From assembly GCF_001619585.1 (NCBI RefSeq), contig NZ_LQNT01000012.1, positions 54,688-118,687 on the forward strand: a DNA stretch of 64,000 bases, given 5' to 3'. A model generated the notes under the pieces. It did no database searches, was not told the origin of the DNA, and saw only the letters and a list, made by a program, of their open reading frames with translations. Each line of letters begins with the position of its first letter. The stretch's first letter is position 1. Shown piece by piece: positions 62,426 to 64,000 of the stretch. Position numbers and translations under genes: made by a program. Source of the DNA: Bhargavaea cecembensis. Lineage in GTDB: Bacteria; Bacillota; Bacilli; Bacillales_A; Planococcaceae.

Positions 62426-63964
62426 ATGGAAACGACCAAGAAAAAAGGGTTCGTCCAGAAATTCCTCGATACGATCGAAACGGTCGGGAACAAGCTGCCG
62501 CATCCGGTTACGCTGTTTGCCGGGCTGGCACTTCTCGTGCTCATCCTTTCCGCAATCGTCTCGTCCTTCGGTATCTCGGTAGAGCACCCGGGCAAAGAAG
62601 GAGAATTCATCGAGGTCAAGAACCTTCTCAATAAAGAGGGAATTCATTATATCTTCACGAGTATGACCGCTAACTTCATTGGCTTTGCGCCGCTCGGTGT
62701 CGTGCTTCTTACAATGCTCGGCATCGGGGTCGCGGAACATTCCGGCCTCATCTCCGCGCTTCTGCGCGGATTCGTCATGTCGGTGCCGAAGCGTCTCGTC
62801 ACGCTCGGCCTCGTATTCGCGGGCGTCATGTCGTCGGTTGCATCCGATGCGGGCTACGTCGTACTGCCTCCGCTCGGTGCGGTCATCTTCGCCGCGCTTG
62901 GCCGGCACCCGCTCGCGGGTCTCGCCGCTGCGTTCGCCGGCGTCTCCGGCGGATTTAGCGCGAACCTGCTCCTGTCGGGAACCGATGCACTCCTCGGCGA
63001 ACTGACCATCCTCGGCGCCGGCATCCTCGATCCGGCATACGCCGATGGCATGAACATCGCCATGAACTACTACTTCATCATCATCTCCACCTTTGTCCTG
63101 ACATTCGTCGGTGCATGGGTAACGGAGAAAGTCGTCGAGCCTCGCCTCGGCGAATATAAGGGTGAGTTCCGCGAAAGTATGGACAAGCTTACAGCTGTCG
63201 AGAAAAAGGGCCTTGTATGGGCGACTGTATCGGTCGTTGTCGCAGCCGCTCTCATGGCACTGCTCGTCCTGATTCCGGGCGCACCGCTTCGCGGTGACGA
63301 GGCAGACATGCCGATTATCCGCTCGCCGTTCATGAGCTCGCTCGTTCCGATCATCGCAATCCTATTCTTTATCCCGGGCGTTGTTTACGGAATGGTTACA
63401 AAAGCAATCCGCAACGACAAAGACGTCGCCGAAATGATGGGCAAGACAATGTCGGCGATGGGAATGTTCATCGTCCTCAGCTTCACCGCCGCCCAGTTTG
63501 TCGCCTACTTCTCAGAATCGGGCATGGGCCTCGTCCTTGGCGTATACGGTGCCGAATTCCTGCAGAGCATCAACCTGACAGGTATCCCGCTTGTACTGCT
63601 CTTTATCGCGATTGCCGCTTTCATCAACATCTTCATCGGCTCCGCTACCGCGAAGTGGGCCATGATGGCACCGATCTTCGTCCCGATCATGATGCAGCTC
63701 GGCTACTCGCCGGAGCTCACACAGATGGCGTACCGCATCGCGGACTCCTCGACGAACATCATTTCGCCGCTCATGACGTACTTCGCGATCATCATCGCGT
63801 TCGCACAGAAGTATGACAAGAAGATGGGTATCGGAACACTCGTCTCCACAATGTTCCCGTACTCCATGGCCTTCCTGTTTGTCTGGTCGGCTGTTCTGGT
63901 CATCTGGATGCTCCTCGGTCTCCCGCTCGGACCGGACGCGCCGATCCACTACAACGGAAACTGA
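62426..63964 (+). CDS. AbgT-family transporter
   Basis: A 512-residue carrier with about 11-13 helices. 'FLDTIETVGNKLPHPVTLFAGLALLVLILSAI' is the AbgT opening. 'GFAPLGVVLLTMLGIGVAEHSGLISALLRG', 'SDAGYVVLPPLGAVIFAALGRHPLAGLAAAFAGVSGGFSANLL' and 'IADSSTNIISPLMTYFAIIIAFAQKYDKKMGIGTLVSTMFPYS' confirm the family. Members import p-aminobenzoyl-glutamate or similar dipeptides, or export sulfonamides. The ATG at 62426 follows AAGAAAGGAGAAAA. No abgAB genes are adjacent; the M20D hydrolase 7 kb upstream could supply that activity. Confidence 0.9.
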   Translation: METTKKKGFVQKFLDTIETVGNKLPHPVTLFAGLALLVLILSAIVSSFGISVEHPGKEGEFIEVKNLLNKEGIHYIFTSMTANFIGFAPLGVVLLTMLGIGVAEHSGLISALLRGFVMSVPKRLVTLGLVFAGVMSSVASDAGYVVLPPLGAVIFAALGRHPLAGLAAAFAGVSGGFSANLLLSGTDALLGELTILGAGILDPAYADGMNIAMNYYFIIISTFVLTFVGAWVTEKVVEPRLGEYKGEFRESMDKLTAVEKKGLVWATVSVVVAAALMALLVLIPGAPLRGDEADMPIIRSPFMSSLVPIIAILFFIPGVVYGMVTKAIRNDKDVAEMMGKTMSAMGMFIVLSFTAAQFVAYFSESGMGLVLGVYGAEFLQSINLTGIPLVLLFIAIAAFINIFIGSATAKWAMMAPIFVPIMMQLGYSPELTQMAYRIADSSTNIISPLMTYFAIIIAFAQKYDKKMGIGTLVSTMFPYSMAFLFVWSAVLVIWMLLGLPLGPDAPIHYNGN

Positions 63965-63972
63965 TGATAATG

Positions 63973-64000
63973 AAAAACCCCGCCTATGGCGGGGGTTTTT
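63973..64000 (+). terminator. Terminator of the AbgT gene
   Basis: AAAAACCCCGCC-3 nt-GGCGGGGGTTTTT at the window edge. Confidence 0.9.

Overview
The window reads as chromosomal DNA of a high-G+C, low-copy-element member of the Bacillaceae/Planococcaceae. By eye the G+C is about 55-58 %, most starts have strong AGGAGG-type ribosome binding sites, and there is an S-box, a preQ1-I leader, a complete LiaIH-LiaFSR module, SigB-type promoters and CcpA-type sites. A Bhargavaea/Sporosarcina/Planococcus-like organism is the best guess (inference only). I see no rRNA, tRNA, IS element, prophage or CRISPR array.

Layout. 1-4.1 kb: the end of a YeiH-type exporter, a DUF2187 gene with a structured leader, then a tightly overlapping small membrane protein / PanF / M20 hydrolase operon. 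4.1-18.5 kb: a nitrogen/beta-alanine catabolic region. It has an APC permease, a DUF3311 + sodium:solute symporter pair, a YtcJ-type amidohydrolase, a C45 Ntn-hydrolase, a PaiB-like protein, an N-carbamoyl amino acid amidohydrolase, a divergent PucR-type regulator, then (methyl)malonate-semialdehyde dehydrogenase, an omega-aminotransferase and alanine dehydrogenase. Together these could take carbamoylated/acylated amino compounds to beta-alanine, malonate semialdehyde and acetyl-CoA while recycling alanine to pyruvate. 18.5-26.8 kb: PlsY and YwqG homologues, then sulfur amino-acid genes (S-box-controlled metY, an ACT-less hom, cysK, an SsuBCA-like ABC importer). 26.8-33 kb: PspC, QueT under a preQ1-I riboswitch, CopC/CopD, and two BCCT betaine carriers with SigB-like promoters. 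33-43.4 kb: EamA exporter, a two-component system with an extra 57-codon coupled membrane ORF, a low-G+C alpha/beta hydrolase, a frameshifted FlaR-like kinase, CPBP protease, a lipoprotein/membrane protein pair, a YugO-like K+ channel, DinB. 43.4-47 kb: the Lia cell-envelope stress module. 47.2-53.4 kb: an acyl-CoA degradation operon (thiolase, SDR, acyl-CoA dehydrogenase, AMACR-like CoA racemase, acyl-CoA ligase). 53.5-64 kb: a YfcC carrier + M20D peptidase behind a promoter carrying an ARG-box-like site, DUF4139, DedA, UppP, a 54-residue Tyr/Pro-rich protein, tandem M14 carboxypeptidases and an AbgT carrier.

The most unusual signal is four intergenic arrays with an exact 21-bp period (15.75, 22.9, 49.2 and 51.6 kb). 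Each has an 11-13-bp conserved core and an 8-10-bp variable segment, lies just downstream of a stop codon, and mostly differs from the others in core sequence but not in period. They do not fit CRISPR, terminators or coding repeats and may be a repeat class I cannot name.
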